Assembly: GCA_018269055.1 (NCBI GenBank) | Contig: JAFDVI010000005.1 | Coordinates: forward strand, 165,460 to 229,459 | DNA length: 64,000 nucleotides | DNA from: Acidobacteriota bacterium | Lineage (GTDB): Bacteria > Acidobacteriota > Blastocatellia > RBC074 | Reading direction: 5' to 3' | Shown: one piece after another, positions 1 through 10,000 of the stretch | Layout: each line of letters begins with the position of its first letter | How positions within the stretch are numbered: position 1 is the first letter of the stretch | Notes under the pieces: model-generated | Told to the model about the DNA's origin: nothing | The model's database searches: none | The model's input: the letters and a program-made list of their open reading frames with translations, nothing else | Program-made: the position numbers and the translations under genes

Positions 1-997
1 AAACCAACCTGCCGCCAACGGCTGCGGTCACCACCCACGGCAAAATGAACGGCGTCAGGATTTTTCCGGCTTCCGCCGCATTGGTTCCAATCACCGCCTG
101 GACGAATAACGGCAGAAACGACATCGTGCCGATTAGCGCCATCATCACGAAAAAACCGTGCAGGATTGTGATCAACACAAACCGAATCCGGAACAATCCC
201 AAGGGTAACAACGGCTCTTTGTGGTTTTGCTCGATGCGAAGAAAGGCAATGGTGGAAAGCGCAACGACAAATGCCAGTCCCGCAGTGACCTGCCATGAAA
301 ATTCCGCGCCGCGTTCGACGATGATCAGCAACAAGCTCAGCGCGACTGTCAGTGTTATCGTCCCGGCATAATCGAAGGAGATATTTTGACGACGTTCGTA
401 TTTTTCCCTGTATGCCCAACGAATCATTCCCAATGACAACAATCCAAACGGAATGACGACGTAAAAACACGACCTCCAGGACCAACGTGTATATTCGGTC
501 AGGTAACCGCCAATGGTCGGTCCGATCAAACTGGCAATGCCCCACATGCTGCTGAACAAGGGGATCATCTTCATGCGTTGTTCCATCGTCAGCAAATCGG
601 AAACAATCGTCATGCCGATGGGAAACAGGGCCGCCGCGCCCAATCCCTGAATGATGCGAAAGACGATCAATTGGGGCATGGATTGCGCGGCGCCCGACAA
701 GGCTGAACCCAACATAAACAAGGCCAAGCCGCCAAACATCGCCGGACGTCGTCCGATCAGGTCAGCCATTTTGCCCCAAATTGGCGTCATCACCGTCGAG
801 GCCAAAATGTAGGCTGCAAAGACCCAGCTATAAATTTCAATGCCGCCCAGGGTGGCAATCACGGTTGGCATCGCTGTGCCGACGACAGTGCCTTCCAGCG
901 AGGCAGCCAGCAACGCCATTGCCACGCCCACAAGCACGACTTTCGTTTTCAGAGTGTATGTTTCGGCGGTTGTAGATTCGATTGGTGTAACGCTCAT
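1..997 (-). CDS. MFS multidrug exporter, DHA2 (EmrB/QacA) family, C-terminus cut off
   Basis: Reading the minus strand from an ATG at 997 gives an open frame of about 332 codons that runs off the window's left edge, so the C-terminus is missing. Visible family marks are a first helix followed by [19 protein letters not shown], the loop-2 motif [27 protein letters not shown], and the helix-5 motif C region around [10 protein letters not shown], followed by the W-S-W-R segment. These are typical of the 14-helix DHA2 drug:H+ antiporters of the inner membrane. It starts 8 bp after the stop of the enoyl-CoA hydratase gene, so the two are probably co-transcribed. The substrate cannot be read from sequence. 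Confidence 0.9.
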   Translation of the reverse strand, partial: MSVTPIESTTAETYTLKTKVVLVGVAMALLAASLEGTVVGTAMPTVIATLGGIEIYSWVFAAYILASTVMTPIWGKMADLIGRRPAMFGGLALFMLGSALSGAAQSMPQLIVFRIIQGLGAAALFPIGMTIVSDLLTMEQRMKMIPLFSSMWGIASLIGPTIGGYLTEYTRWSWRSCFYVVIPFGLLSLGMIRWAYREKYERRQNISFDYAGTITLTVALSLLLIIVERGAEFSWQVTAGLAFVVALSTIAFLRIEQNHKEPLLPLGLFRIRFVLITILHGFFVMMALIGTMSFLPLFVQAVIGTNAAEAGKILTPFILPWVVTAAVGGRLV

Positions 998-1005
998 TTT
1001 CAGAC

Positions 1006-1773
1006 TTAGGGTTTGCTCAAAAACTTTCGGATCGCGGCCTGACAATCGGGCGTCAATCGGGCAATCACATTGACGTCAACGCCTGCGCGAACGGCCTGCT
1101 CGAAACCCATCGAATCAATTTGGTAAAGCAGGTATTTGGTCAACATCAGCGCCGACGGACTCAAGGCGGCGACTTCGGCGGCAAACTTTTCTACCTCGGC
1201 TTGAAAGTTCGAATCGTCTGCAACACGATTGATGAACCCGATGGCGGCGGCTTCTTCAGCAGAAAACATTTTGGCAGTGGCCAAAAGCTCAAACGCGCGT
1301 TTTTCGCCCAGATTGCGCCGAGCAATAGACATGACAATGGCCGGCACAAATCCAATTTTGGTTTCGGTGTAACAAAACTGCGCTGATTTGGCCGCAATCA
1401 CCATATCGCACGCCGAAGCCAAACCGGCTCCGCCGGCCAACGCGCGGCCATGTACAGCAGCGATGATTGGTTTGTTCAACCGCCGCATCATGATAAATAA
1501 ATCCGCCATTTCCGTCGCACCTTCGATATTTTCGATAATCGAAGCCTGAGCCGATTTTTCCAACTGCGACAAATCAGCTCCGGCGCAGAAATCCTTGCCC
1601 GCTCCGCGCAGCACGATGACGCGAACTTGCTCATCCGCTTCGGCTGTGGCGATTGCCTGTCGCAAATCCGTAATTAACTGATCGTTCAGCGCATTTCGCT
1701 TCTCCGGGCGATTCAATGTGATGTTCGCCGCGCCGTTTTTGACTTCGTAAAGGATTTCTTTGAATTCGGACAT
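1006..1773 (-). CDS. Enoyl-CoA hydratase/isomerase family protein (methylglutaconyl-CoA hydratase-like)
   Basis: 255 aa, the usual length for a crotonase-fold enzyme. The oxyanion-hole segments CAGADL and [16 protein letters not shown] are present, followed by the family's [10 protein letters not shown] stretch. This ending resembles LiuC/AUH-type 3-methylglutaconyl-CoA hydratases of leucine breakdown more than fatty-acid crotonases. The glutamate that classical crotonase carries in the GGGxELA helix is not seen here (GGAGLAS), so the exact reaction (hydration or isomerisation) is open. The ATG at 1773 has GAGGAAA upstream. It precedes the MFS gene by 8 bp. Fold certain, substrate uncertain. 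Confidence 0.88.
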   Translation of the reverse strand: MSEFKEILYEVKNGAANITLNRPEKRNALNDQLITDLRQAIATAEADEQVRVIVLRGAGKDFCAGADLSQLEKSAQASIIENIEGATEMADLFIMMRRLNKPIIAAVHGRALAGGAGLASACDMVIAAKSAQFCYTETKIGFVPAIVMSIARRNLGEKRAFELLATAKMFSAEEAAAIGFINRVADDSNFQAEVEKFAAEVAALSPSALMLTKYLLYQIDSMGFEQAVRAGVDVNVIARLTPDCQAAIRKFLSKP

Positions 1774-2152
1774 GCAGTTTTCCTCAGCGTTCGATGCAAT
1801 TTGTATCTGGGTTGGTGCCGCCGGGTATTCTTAGCCGTGGCAAGCGACTTTGTCCAATCTGACGTTTTGGCATCTGATAGGCAGATGTTTTGCAGGTTTG
1901 GCAGCTTTTGATACCGCTGATTCCTATGATTCCTCAACGAAGAAGTTCGCAGAAATGTAATTTGAATATAGAGCAGGTGCAGGACAAAAGTAAGAACTGC
2001 GAAGGAAGGCACTTTTCTTCAGCGTTGGTAACAAATCGAAGGGAATCACTGCAATAATTCACACTCCGGAATTTGATATTGACGAAGAAAGCTTGGTGAT
2101 TGGAGTTGAAGTGAGGCCTAACGCATAGATAGTTTGATTATCATGGCCGAAG

Positions 2153-2198
2153 AAAAAAAGCGGATGAGGTTCGCTCCCCTGCTAGCTAACCTCATCCG
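2153..2198 (-). terminator. Rho-independent terminator (minus strand)
   Basis: A perfect 11 bp stem (CGGATGAGGTT at 2161-2171 with AACCTCATCCG at 2188-2198) encloses a 16 nt loop. On the minus strand it is followed at once by C and seven Ts (the A run at 2153-2159). No protein gene ends just upstream of it on that strand, which is why an RNA gene is suspected. Confidence 0.75.
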
Positions 2199-2500
2199 TA
2201 ATCCCCGTGGCGCCACCCCACACTACCCTGCTGGCGCGACGGTGGGAAAAATTGAATTCAATAAAACAGAACCTAAAACTTAGTGCTGCAAAATTCTTTA
2301 CTTTAATAATGCGTGCGAGGCTGATGGGACGGGGTCTGATAGCAATGTGCCGGGACGGGCTGCCATTGCCGGAAATGCAAGTGAGCATAGAGTGAGCGGT
2401 CGGAACGCTGGTAGCTACGGAATGTGGACTGAGGTTGAAGGTGTAGAAGGGTAGTTCGTTATGTTGCTTGGGCAAATAGCAGCCTCGCACGCAATAGGAC
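2199..2500 (-). ncRNA. Candidate structured RNA upstream of a terminator
   Basis: A perfect 14 bp inverted repeat (2310-2323 and 2480-2493, core GCGTGCGAGGCTG) could close a large helix. Inside it GCAATG at 2342-2347 can pair with CATTGC at 2363-2368. The only terminator nearby (2153-2198) faces the minus strand, so transcription is taken as minus. I checked for hallmarks of tmRNA, RNase P RNA, SRP RNA and the group II intron domain V and found none. The class is unknown and the extent is a guess. Confidence 0.3.
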
Positions 2501-3019
2501 AATTTTGGCGTCCAAAGACGAATGAGACGCCGCAGTTTATCTTACTTTTTCAATGACCTAAACTGTCAGAATAACACACTGTGATCATCCAGTAACATCT
2601 TCACCTGACTTTGACGTACTCAGGTACGCTCAATCCAGATCAAGTACCGCACAACAGCGTAAAACTGTCTCAGCAAAACATTTTATCTTCGTTTACTTGT
2701 TAGAAGGCTTGCCGGTAGAAGCTCAAAACCGACGAGCCGGAGTGTATGCAGGTTGCTATTTCTCGTCAACAGCTATTTCTAATTTTGCCTGCTTGAAAAG
2801 TACATTTAATTGTCCGCTGAGAAACCTGCTCGCATGAAAGTAGGTGCTTGCCGACAGTAATGTAGGAAGTGTCTGATTATAGGGTGGTTATTGCTGATTT
2901 TTCGGCGATCGGGGGATGGCCCCGCATCCAACCGGGTCCAAATGGAATACTGAAAACTAAAGCTGCATTCTGAAAAGAGAGGTTAAATGTTGGCTGGTTC
3001 TTTGTGGCAAAATCACGCG

Positions 3020-3574
3020 TTATTGCGAAGAATCGGAAACTCTGGAATAGCTCTTGGCTTTGTTTTCGATGGCTTTTGACAGGTCAATAATGACGAGCAA
3101 ATCTGTTTGTGCCTGTTGAGCTTGATCAGTGTTAAAGACTTTGCTGTTTTGATGGATTGGATTATGAGCAAAGTCGTAAATGTGTTTGGCGAGGCGGCGA
3201 ATAGATTTATCGAACTGCTGAGGAGTATTGATTTCTTTGTCCACCTTTACCGGTTCAGCCACTTCGCCCAAAACCAACAAAGAGCGTAAAGTCTTCGCCG
3301 ATTTGTTGATTGATCGAGCGTCTTTCGCTAAACGCTCGGCAGTCAAATGATTGTTTTCATGTTCCTTGAGTAGATTTTGACTGATGATTTGGAGAGCTTG
3401 AAAGTTTTTGGTGAATTGCTGACGGGCATACGCCTTGTCACGTTCTCTTTCCCAGGATTTGGTTGATTGGGATCTTACTGAAGTTGCGTTCTCCCAGATC
3501 GAAAGTTGTTGTAAAGAAGGCCCTATAACAATTACACAGAAGAAAAGTAACAATTGATTCAAGGAAAGTAACAT
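3020..3574 (-). CDS. Small secreted or membrane-anchored helical protein, unknown function
   Basis: 184 aa starting at an ATG at 3574. The first ~22 residues (MLLSLNQLLLFFCVIVIGPS) form a signal peptide or signal anchor. The rest is polar, lysine-rich and predicted largely helical, with no cysteine pair, metal motif or known domain that I recognise. It lies 42 bp downstream of hemL on the same strand and may share its transcript. The Shine-Dalgarno sequence is weak. Function unknown. Confidence 0.6.
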   Translation of the reverse strand: MLLSLNQLLLFFCVIVIGPSLQQLSIWENATSVRSQSTKSWERERDKAYARQQFTKNFQALQIISQNLLKEHENNHLTAERLAKDARSINKSAKTLRSLLVLGEVAEPVKVDKEINTPQQFDKSIRRLAKHIYDFAHNPIHQNSKVFNTDQAQQAQTDLLVIIDLSKAIENKAKSYSRVSDSSQ

Positions 3575-3616
3575 CTTATTACCCCATCAGATAATGCGCC
3601 GGGAAGCTGAAGCTAT

Positions 3617-4906
3617 TCATAGCTTCGTCAAAGCTTTCCTTGTCGCGTTCACTGTCTGGTCAATCAGGTCATCTGTGTGGGCGATGGAGACAAAACCAGC
3701 TTCAAATTGCGAGGGCGCAAGGTAAACTCCGAGTTCCAACATTTCGTGAAAAAATTTTGCAAAAGTTTCCCGGTTGCTTTGACTTGCTGTTGGCCAGTCA
3801 GTCACAGGTTCTGAAGTGAAGAAGCAGGTGAACATCGAGCCCGTGCGATTATTGACGGTTGAAACGCCGGCTTCCTTTGCAGCCTTGGCCATTCCATCAA
3901 CCAACTTTGCTGTTGCGCGCTCAAGCTGTGGATATGGATTCAGAGATTTGAGCAGGCGCAGTGTCGTCAATCCGGCAGTCACGGCCAACGGATTGCCAGA
4001 CAAAGTGCCTGCTTGATACACGGGGCCAATGGGAGCGACCACATCCATAATTTCTCGCCGTCCGCCAAAAGCTCCGACAGGTAATCCGCCTCCAATGATT
4101 TTTCCCAGGCAGGTCATATCCGGTTTGATTCCATAAAGCTGCTGCGCTCCGCCGAAACTGACGCGGAAGCCCGTCATCACTTCGTCAAAAATCAAAACCG
4201 TGCCGTGCTTTTCGGTGATCGCGCGGACGGTTTGCAGGTAATTTTCCGCCGGAGGGACGCAACCCATATTGCCAACAACGGGTTCGATAATGACAGCAGC
4301 GATTTGGTCGCCAACCTCATTGAAGACTTGTTCCAACGCTGCCGCGTCATTGAACGGAACAGTAATCGTATTTTGGGCGACTTCGGCGAGCACGCCAGGT
4401 GAATCCGGCAAACCGAGCGTCGCCACGCCCGAACCTGCGCGTACCAGTAAACTGTCACCGTGTCCGTGGTAACACCCTTCGAATTTGACGATTTTCGGAC
4501 GCCCCGTAAATCCGCGCGCCACACGAAGCGCGGACATTGTCGCTTCGGTTCCGCTGGAAGTCAGGCGCAGCTTTTCAATTGAAGGAAAAGCTTCGATGAC
4601 TGCCTCAGCAAGCTCGATTTCCAATTCCGTAGGCGCGCCATAACTGGTTCCGCGAGACGCAGCCTGCTGGATTGCGGCAATCACTTCGTCGCGAGCATGG
4701 CCTAAAATCATGGGGCCCCAGGAACCGACGTAATCAATGTAACTTCGACCATCGGCATCTGTGATCATTGCGCCTTTGGCGGATTCGATAAAAAGCGGAG
4801 TACCGCCGACGCCGCGAAACGCCCGAACCGGGCTGTTGACACCGCCGGGAATGATCTGTTGGGCACGTTGGAATAGAGCGGTTGAATTGGGATAGTTGGT
4901 ATTCAT
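3617..4906 (-). CDS. hemL: Glutamate-1-semialdehyde 2,1-aminomutase
   Basis: Converts glutamate-1-semialdehyde to 5-aminolevulinate, the last C5-pathway step before tetrapyrrole (haem) synthesis, in the cytoplasm. Family signatures are [18 protein letters not shown] near the N-terminus, the PLP aspartate in [11 protein letters not shown], and the Schiff-base lysine in [17 protein letters not shown] (near residue 266). The frame can be opened at a TTG (4927), but the ATG at 4906 gives 429 aa, the usual family length, and neither start has a clear ribosome site. No other haem gene is in the window. Confidence 0.97.
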   Translation of the reverse strand: MNTNYPNSTALFQRAQQIIPGGVNSPVRAFRGVGGTPLFIESAKGAMITDADGRSYIDYVGSWGPMILGHARDEVIAAIQQAASRGTSYGAPTELEIELAEAVIEAFPSIEKLRLTSSGTEATMSALRVARGFTGRPKIVKFEGCYHGHGDSLLVRAGSGVATLGLPDSPGVLAEVAQNTITVPFNDAAALEQVFNEVGDQIAAVIIEPVVGNMGCVPPAENYLQTVRAITEKHGTVLIFDEVMTGFRVSFGGAQQLYGIKPDMTCLGKIIGGGLPVGAFGGRREIMDVVAPIGPVYQAGTLSGNPLAVTAGLTTLRLLKSLNPYPQLERATAKLVDGMAKAAKEAGVSTVNNRTGSMFTCFFTSEPVTDWPTASQSNRETFAKFFHEMLELGVYLAPSQFEAGFVSIAHTDDLIDQTVNATRKALTKL

Positions 4907-5010
4907 AGTTTCGTTATCTTGCGCCAAAGCGCGAGCTTATGGGATGATGCGCCCGCTTTTCATACCATTTATCACAAAATCTTTGCAAAGCGGTTTTCCA
5001 AGGAGGAACT

Positions 5011-5715
5011 TTGAACCCGGAACTGAGTCAACTTATTTCGCTCCAGGACGTGGATGTCGAAATTAAACGGATAAAAACGGAAGTCGAATCGCTGCCCGCT
5101 AAACGCGAAGCGCTGGAGAGTCAGTTCGCGGCTGAAAACAAGGAATTTCTGGACCTCAAACAGCAACTGGATACGGCGTTCTCGCAAAAACGCAGTCTGG
5201 AACAAGAGGTCGAAGCCGAGCAAGCAAAGCTGGAAAAGTTCAAAAACGATCAGATGAAAGCCACCAACGAACGCGAATACGCCACTTCCGTTCGTGAAAT
5301 TGATTCCGCCAAAAAAACAATCAGCACTTTGGAAACCGAACTACTCAAGGTGATGGAACAGGTCGAAAAACTGGACGCGCAAGTCAAAGAACGCTCGCCG
5401 GAAATCGAAGCCACGCGCGCGGCCATGGAACGGCAGGTCGCCGATTATGAAACCCTGGCCAAAGCCGATGCGGAAAAACTGGAAAACCTGCTGTCCGAAC
5501 GCGCGCCGATGCTTGAAACGCTCAGCGCCGAAACGCGCGCGACCTATGAACGAATGTCGAAGATCAAATCCGGCTTGGCGCTTTCCGAAGCGTTGGATTA
5601 CAAATGTCTGGCCTGCCGTATGACCATTCGCCCACAGGTGTTCAACGACATTCGCCGCGGAGAAACCATTTTTACCTGTGAAAACTGCGGGCGAATTCTG
5701 TTTTTCCGTGGGTAA
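5011..5715 (+). CDS. Coiled-coil protein with C4 zinc ribbon (COG1579 family)
   Basis: 234 aa. Residues ~5-180 are a long heptad-rich coiled coil of the CT398/HP0958 type. The C-terminus is a zinc ribbon with two CxxC knuckles (CLAC at ~198 and CENC at ~222), followed by GRILFF. COG1579 proteins are thought to bind nucleic acid; Helicobacter HP0958 (FlgZ) binds flagellin mRNA and RpoN. The start is a TTG at 5011, supported by AAGGAGGAA at 5000-5008. The gene is divergent from hemL. Confidence 0.9.
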   Translation: MNPELSQLISLQDVDVEIKRIKTEVESLPAKREALESQFAAENKEFLDLKQQLDTAFSQKRSLEQEVEAEQAKLEKFKNDQMKATNEREYATSVREIDSAKKTISTLETELLKVMEQVEKLDAQVKERSPEIEATRAAMERQVADYETLAKADAEKLENLLSERAPMLETLSAETRATYERMSKIKSGLALSEALDYKCLACRMTIRPQVFNDIRRGETIFTCENCGRILFFRG

Positions 5716-6225
5716 ATCAAAAAGCCAAAGGTAGCCTACCGCGGTTTCAGCGCCTCAACAAACCTTTGATGGCAATGACGCGCAAACGAAGAAATCCGTA
5801 TCGCCGACTGTTCGACACCGGATTCGTGGTGTTGTGCAGCGAATAAGCTTTTCTCGAACCAACATGCCGCAGGGGGCGTCCAAAAGTTTTTCTTGTGAAC
5901 AATCAATCGCTTACGCCGCATTCCGAAAAAAGTGATTGACAGTTCTGTGAAAAAAACTGCTCTCCGCCTCGCCTTATTCAACTCAAAACGACAAACGAAA
6001 CAAGACTCCATTGATAGTTCACGAAGTTGCCCGTCAGCGTGCGGCATTCCTTGCCCAATGAAAAACTCTCTCAAGCTTTCGCCCACGCTCTGATCCAATT
6101 TTGACAAAACGAGATTCAGTGTTGATTGCGTGGATCGCTTCGTCCTGCAAGCCCGAAGTGTGCCCGCGCACCATCAACTTCACTTTGGAATTCACTCGCT
6201 TCAATGCGAAGGAAGAAGTGTGTTT
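5716..6225. other. 510 bp without a convincing gene
   Basis: Only frames without recognisable features or ribosome sites are present. They include a long minus-strand frame across 6034-6687 that is antisense to the next gene. No strong hairpin or promoter pair stands out. The last 20 bp hold the Shine-Dalgarno GAAGGAAG (6208-6215) of the next gene. Confidence 0.5.
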
Positions 6226-6648
6226 ATGAAACGATTTTCTCTTTTGTTCGGCTGTGTTGCGATTCTTTCTGTGCCGGCCATCGTGATGATTCAGGCGAAG
6301 AGCAGGAATGTTGTACGGCCAATTGCGGCTGCGCAAACGGAGGCCAGGCTGGAAACCGAACTGATCACCGTCCGCCGCTTCGGCTTTGATCCTCCGGCAA
6401 TTAAACGACCTGCCGGAGACTTCCAGTTTTTCATTACCAACCGCAGCCAGTCGCGTGAACTGGCTCTGACCTTGAGCCGCGTTGAGGGGAATCGGCCTTC
6501 TGACAAAGTAAAAGACGTGGGCTTCAGGAAAGGACAGGTCAAGTGGGTTGAGCGTTTCAATTTGCCGCCCGGCGATTATGTGCTGACCGAAGCCAGTCAC
6601 CCGGACTGGAAATGCACCATCACGCTGACGCCGCCACGGGCGCAATAA
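6226..6648 (+). CDS. Small secreted beta-sandwich protein, unknown function
   Basis: 140 aa from the ATG at 6226, chosen because GAAGGAAG sits 10 bp upstream and a signal peptide (KRFSLLFGCVAILSVPAIV) follows at once. The upstream in-frame start at 6130 would bury that signal. The mature part (FQFFITNRSQSRELALTLSR, then LPPGDYVLTEASHPDW) reads like a cupredoxin-like or carboxypeptidase-regulatory-like Greek-key domain. No full copper ligand set is visible. It is 66 bp before the Rhs gene and may be its first operon partner. Confidence 0.75.
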   Translation: MKRFSLLFGCVAILSVPAIVMIQAKSRNVVRPIAAAQTEARLETELITVRRFGFDPPAIKRPAGDFQFFITNRSQSRELALTLSRVEGNRPSDKVKDVGFRKGQVKWVERFNLPPGDYVLTEASHPDWKCTITLTPPRAQ

Positions 6649-6714
6649 GCTCGAACTGCATCGCGATAATTCATCAGTCGTCAACAAATGAATGCCAACA
6701 TTGCGAGGGAAATC

Positions 6715-7038
6715 ATGGCCAATCGTACCTCTGTCCGCCGCTGCTCAATCTCTGTGCTTTTGAATTCTTTTGGTTTTGTTCTTCTGTTGCTTGCATTGTC
6801 TGGCAATGCCAGTGCGCAGAACGCAGCCACCGACGGGTTTACGCCCGAAGGTCTGAAGGCAGGCGCGCCCGCTGGTTCGTTTCAACTAAGCGGCTTTGAC
6901 AACATCAATTACTTCAACGGCAATTTGAACTTCACGTTGCCGCTGTTGCACGCGGGCGGACGCGGCGGTGTAGGCTATACGATCCCGCTGCGGATCGAGC
7001 GCAAATGGCTGGTCAACAAAACGTTCAATGGCGGGTAA
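6715..7038 (+). CDS. N-terminal piece of the Rhs protein, ended by an in-frame TAA
   Basis: 107 aa from an ATG at 6715 with GAGG 6 bp upstream (an earlier ATG at 6688 is possible). It carries a signal peptide ending near NASAQ and the start of the Rhs/YD secreted region (FQLSGFDNINYFNGNLNFTL). It stops at TAA 7036-7038. The same frame continues without further stops to 12072, and the residues after the stop read on sensibly (VHTPEPNDWQDIDPGYGPG). This is therefore most simply the 5' part of one gene of about 1785 codons broken by a point mutation (TAC or TAT to TAA) or by a sequencing error. Confidence 0.8.
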   Translation: MANRTSVRRCSISVLLNSFGFVLLLLALSGNASAQNAATDGFTPEGLKAGAPAGSFQLSGFDNINYFNGNLNFTLPLLHAGGRGGVGYTIPLRIERKWLVNKTFNGG

Positions 7039-7095
7039 GTTCACACGCCGGAACCGAATGATTGGCAGGACATTGATCCGGGATACGGCCCGGGC

Positions 7096-10000
7096 GTGTT
7101 GATTGGCAGAGTCATCGGATTACCCGGACAAAACTGCGGCAGCGTCGGCACTTCTTATACCGACACGCTCACCCGCCTGACTTTCACCGCCGGGGATGGA
7201 ACGGAGTATCAATTGCGTGATACATCCTCGAACAATGGCAATTCAGCAACGACGACCTGGAGCTATTGCGATGTGGGCTATGCGCCGAACCGCGGAAAGG
7301 TTTTTGTCACGGATGATGGTTCGGCTGTGACGTTCGTCTCTGACAGCGATATTTACGACGCCTATAACGGTGGCGTAACCGAGCGCATTTATCCTTCCGG
7401 CTACCTGATGCTGCCTGATGGCAGCCGTTACCGAATTGACGATGGGTATGTAACCTGGATTCGTGACCGCAACGGCAACAAGATCAGCTTCACGTATGGT
7501 TGGGGTGGCGTCGCCACCATTACCGATTCACTCAACCGAGTCATCAACATCGGCTACGGCGACGATCCGGCGACTTCCTACAACGATCACGACGAAATCA
7601 CCTGGAAAGGCTACGGCGGAACGACCCGAACCATCAAAATCTACTTCAGTCAGATGAGCAGTGCGATGCGTTCCGGCGATTCGGTTCAGACGTATTACAC
7701 GCTGTTTCCTGATTTGAATGGCGCCAGCAGCAGCACAACTTTCAACCCGACCAAGATCGCGTCTTCGGTCGAACTGCCGAATGGGAAGAGCTATTCCTTC
7801 AAATACAACCGCTACGGCGAACTGGCGCGCGTCGAACTGCCGACCGGCGGCGCGATTGAATACGATTACGAAGCGGGAATTTCCGGCGGCGCAACCAGCG
7901 GCGCTTATGGTGGCAACGGAGCCTACATCGGCAAACAGGTCTATCGCCGCGTGGTCGAACGGCGCGTGTACAAGGACAGCGGTTCGACTTACGAACACAG
8001 AACCCTGATCAGCAAGGCGGAAGATTCCAGCGGCGGCAATCTTGGCTATGTGGATGTGGAAACGAAAAACTATTCGGGAACTACGCTGACCAAAGAGCGG
8101 CATTACTTCCACGGTTCGGCCAAAGTGCCGACCGCACAACTGCCGTACGATTACTCTCAGTGGAAAGATGGCAAGGAATGGAAAACCGAGGCGCAGAACA
8201 CCAGCGGCACGGCAATCAAAACCACTGAAAACACCTGGCAGCAACCGGCGTCGGGTTACACCTGGCCGCTGACTTCAGCGGAAAGCAGCGACAGCGTCCG
8301 GGCGAACAATCCGAAGATTACGCAAACGCTCTCGACGCTCAACGAAACCAGCCAGGTCGCCAAACAGACCTTCGCTTACGATGCGCATTTCAACCAGACG
8401 GACGTTTATGAATTCGATTACGGCTCCAGTTCGCCGCCGAGCTACGCCACTCGTCATACCAAGACGGACTATCTGACTACGAATTCAGTCAACAGCATCA
8501 ATAACGCGGGACCGATTGGGTCGGCCTACGCTTCCAGCGATTACCACATCCGCAACTTACCTGCGAAGCAGTATGTTTACTCCGTCAACACCAGCAATGG
8601 CACGGAAACGAAAATCGCGCAGACCGAATACGAATACGACAAATACGACACCAGCACGTATCACGCCAATCTGGTCGCACGCTCCGGCATCAGCGGATTA
8701 GATAGCGGCTATGCCAGCACCAGCACCGTCGCGCGCGGCAACGTCACCAAAACGACCAGTTATTCCGACGCAGCCGGATTGACCGGAGCCGTCAGTACGC
8801 ATCAGCAATATGACGTAGCCGGAAATGTCGTAGTGGCGATTGATGCGCGCGGCAAATCCACTACGTTTGATTACAGTGACCGGTACGGCGCGCCCAGCGG
8901 CGAAGCTCGCGCCAACAGTGCGCCCAGCGAATTGAGTTCGGTCAGCCAGACGAGCTTCGCCTTCCCGACCAAAATCACTAACGCCCTGAGTCACGAGGTG
9001 TATACGCAATTTGATTATTACCTGGGCAAGGTTGTAGATCGCGAAGACGCCAACGGCGTAGTGTCGAGCGCTTCGTACAGCGATACACTCGACCGCCCGA
9101 CGCAGGTCATTCGGGCAAGCACGGCCAGCCCTTCGGATTCAAACAAGAGCCAGACGACCTTTGCTTACGACGATACGAACAAGATCATCACGACCACCAG
9201 CGACCAGAGCAGTTACGACGACAACGCGCTGAAAGGGCAGATTCTGTACGACGGACTTGGGCGAACGACCGAAACGCGCAGCTACGAAAACTCTACGGAT
9301 TACATCATCGTCAATCAGACCTACGACGCATTGGGGCGACAATATCAGGTCTCGAATCCGTACCGAACAGGCGACACAGCAGTTTGGACGACGACCGCTT
9401 ACGATGCCTTGGGCCGAGTGATTTCCGTGGCCACGCCTGACACCGCGACCGTCAGCACGGCTTACGATGGCGCGCGCGTGCTGGTTACAGATCAGGCGGG
9501 CAAACAGCGCATCAGCCAGAGCGATGCGTTTGGGCGATTAACAAATGTTTGGGAAGTGACGGCTTCGGATTCGGCGACTGAATCCGTTTCCTTCCCCGGC
9601 TATTCCGGCATCACGGATGGGTACCTGACGAAGTACGTTTACGACGCGCTGGATAATTTGACGACGGTGACGCAACAAATCGGCACTAGCGGCACGACGC
9701 AAACGCGGACGTTCGTCTACGATTCGCTGAAACGGCTGACTTCGGCAACGAATCCGGAAAGCGGCGCGACCAGTTATGTGTATGACGAAAACGGAAACTT
9801 GACTGAAAAGACCGATGCCCGAACGACAAAGACGACGCTGGTTTACGACGATCTGAACCGCCCGACCTCCAAAACCTACTCCGGCACAACCACCGAAGGA
9901 ACAGACGCCGCCAACGCTACAGCGCCCGTCTATTTCAAGTATGACAGCCAGACGCTGCCGACCGGCGCGCCATCGGGCTTTGATCGCGGCAAAGCCATCG

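Larger units (their letters stand above)
1774..3019. other. 1.25 kb non-coding stretch
   Basis: No convincing protein gene is seen here. The short frames in it (for example minus 2182-2502 and plus 2207-2395) have no recognisable motifs or good ribosome sites. The stretch does hold a strong minus-strand terminator hairpin (2153-2198) and a long-range 14 bp inverted repeat (2310-2323 with 2480-2493), described separately. From 2520 to 3019 I see AT-rich DNA and one possible minus-strand TATAAT box at 2876-2881 about 0.65 kb upstream of the RNA candidate, with no clear -35 partner. Confidence 0.5.

Noticed and set aside
2182..2502. 106-aa minus-strand frame over the possible structured RNA
   Set aside because: No motif, weak start, odd composition, and it ends inside the terminator stem region; taken as a chance frame.
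2900..2960. GC-rich patch resembling a tRNA or rRNA piece
   Set aside because: It has a short hairpin but no clover-leaf, no TTCGA arm and no CCA-side pairing; no tRNA could be built.
4907..4927. TTG start for hemL seven codons upstream
   Set aside because: No ribosome site, and the extra residues exceed the family's usual N-terminus; the ATG at 4906 fits better.
5736..6107. Minus-strand frames between the zinc-ribbon gene and the next gene, including 6034-6687
   Set aside because: No ribosome site, no recognisable motif, and the longer one is antisense to a gene with a signal peptide.
7036..7038. Programmed recoding of the Rhs TAA codon
   Set aside because: TAA is not a usual recoding target, and I saw no slippery site or stimulatory hairpin next to it; mutation or error is simpler.
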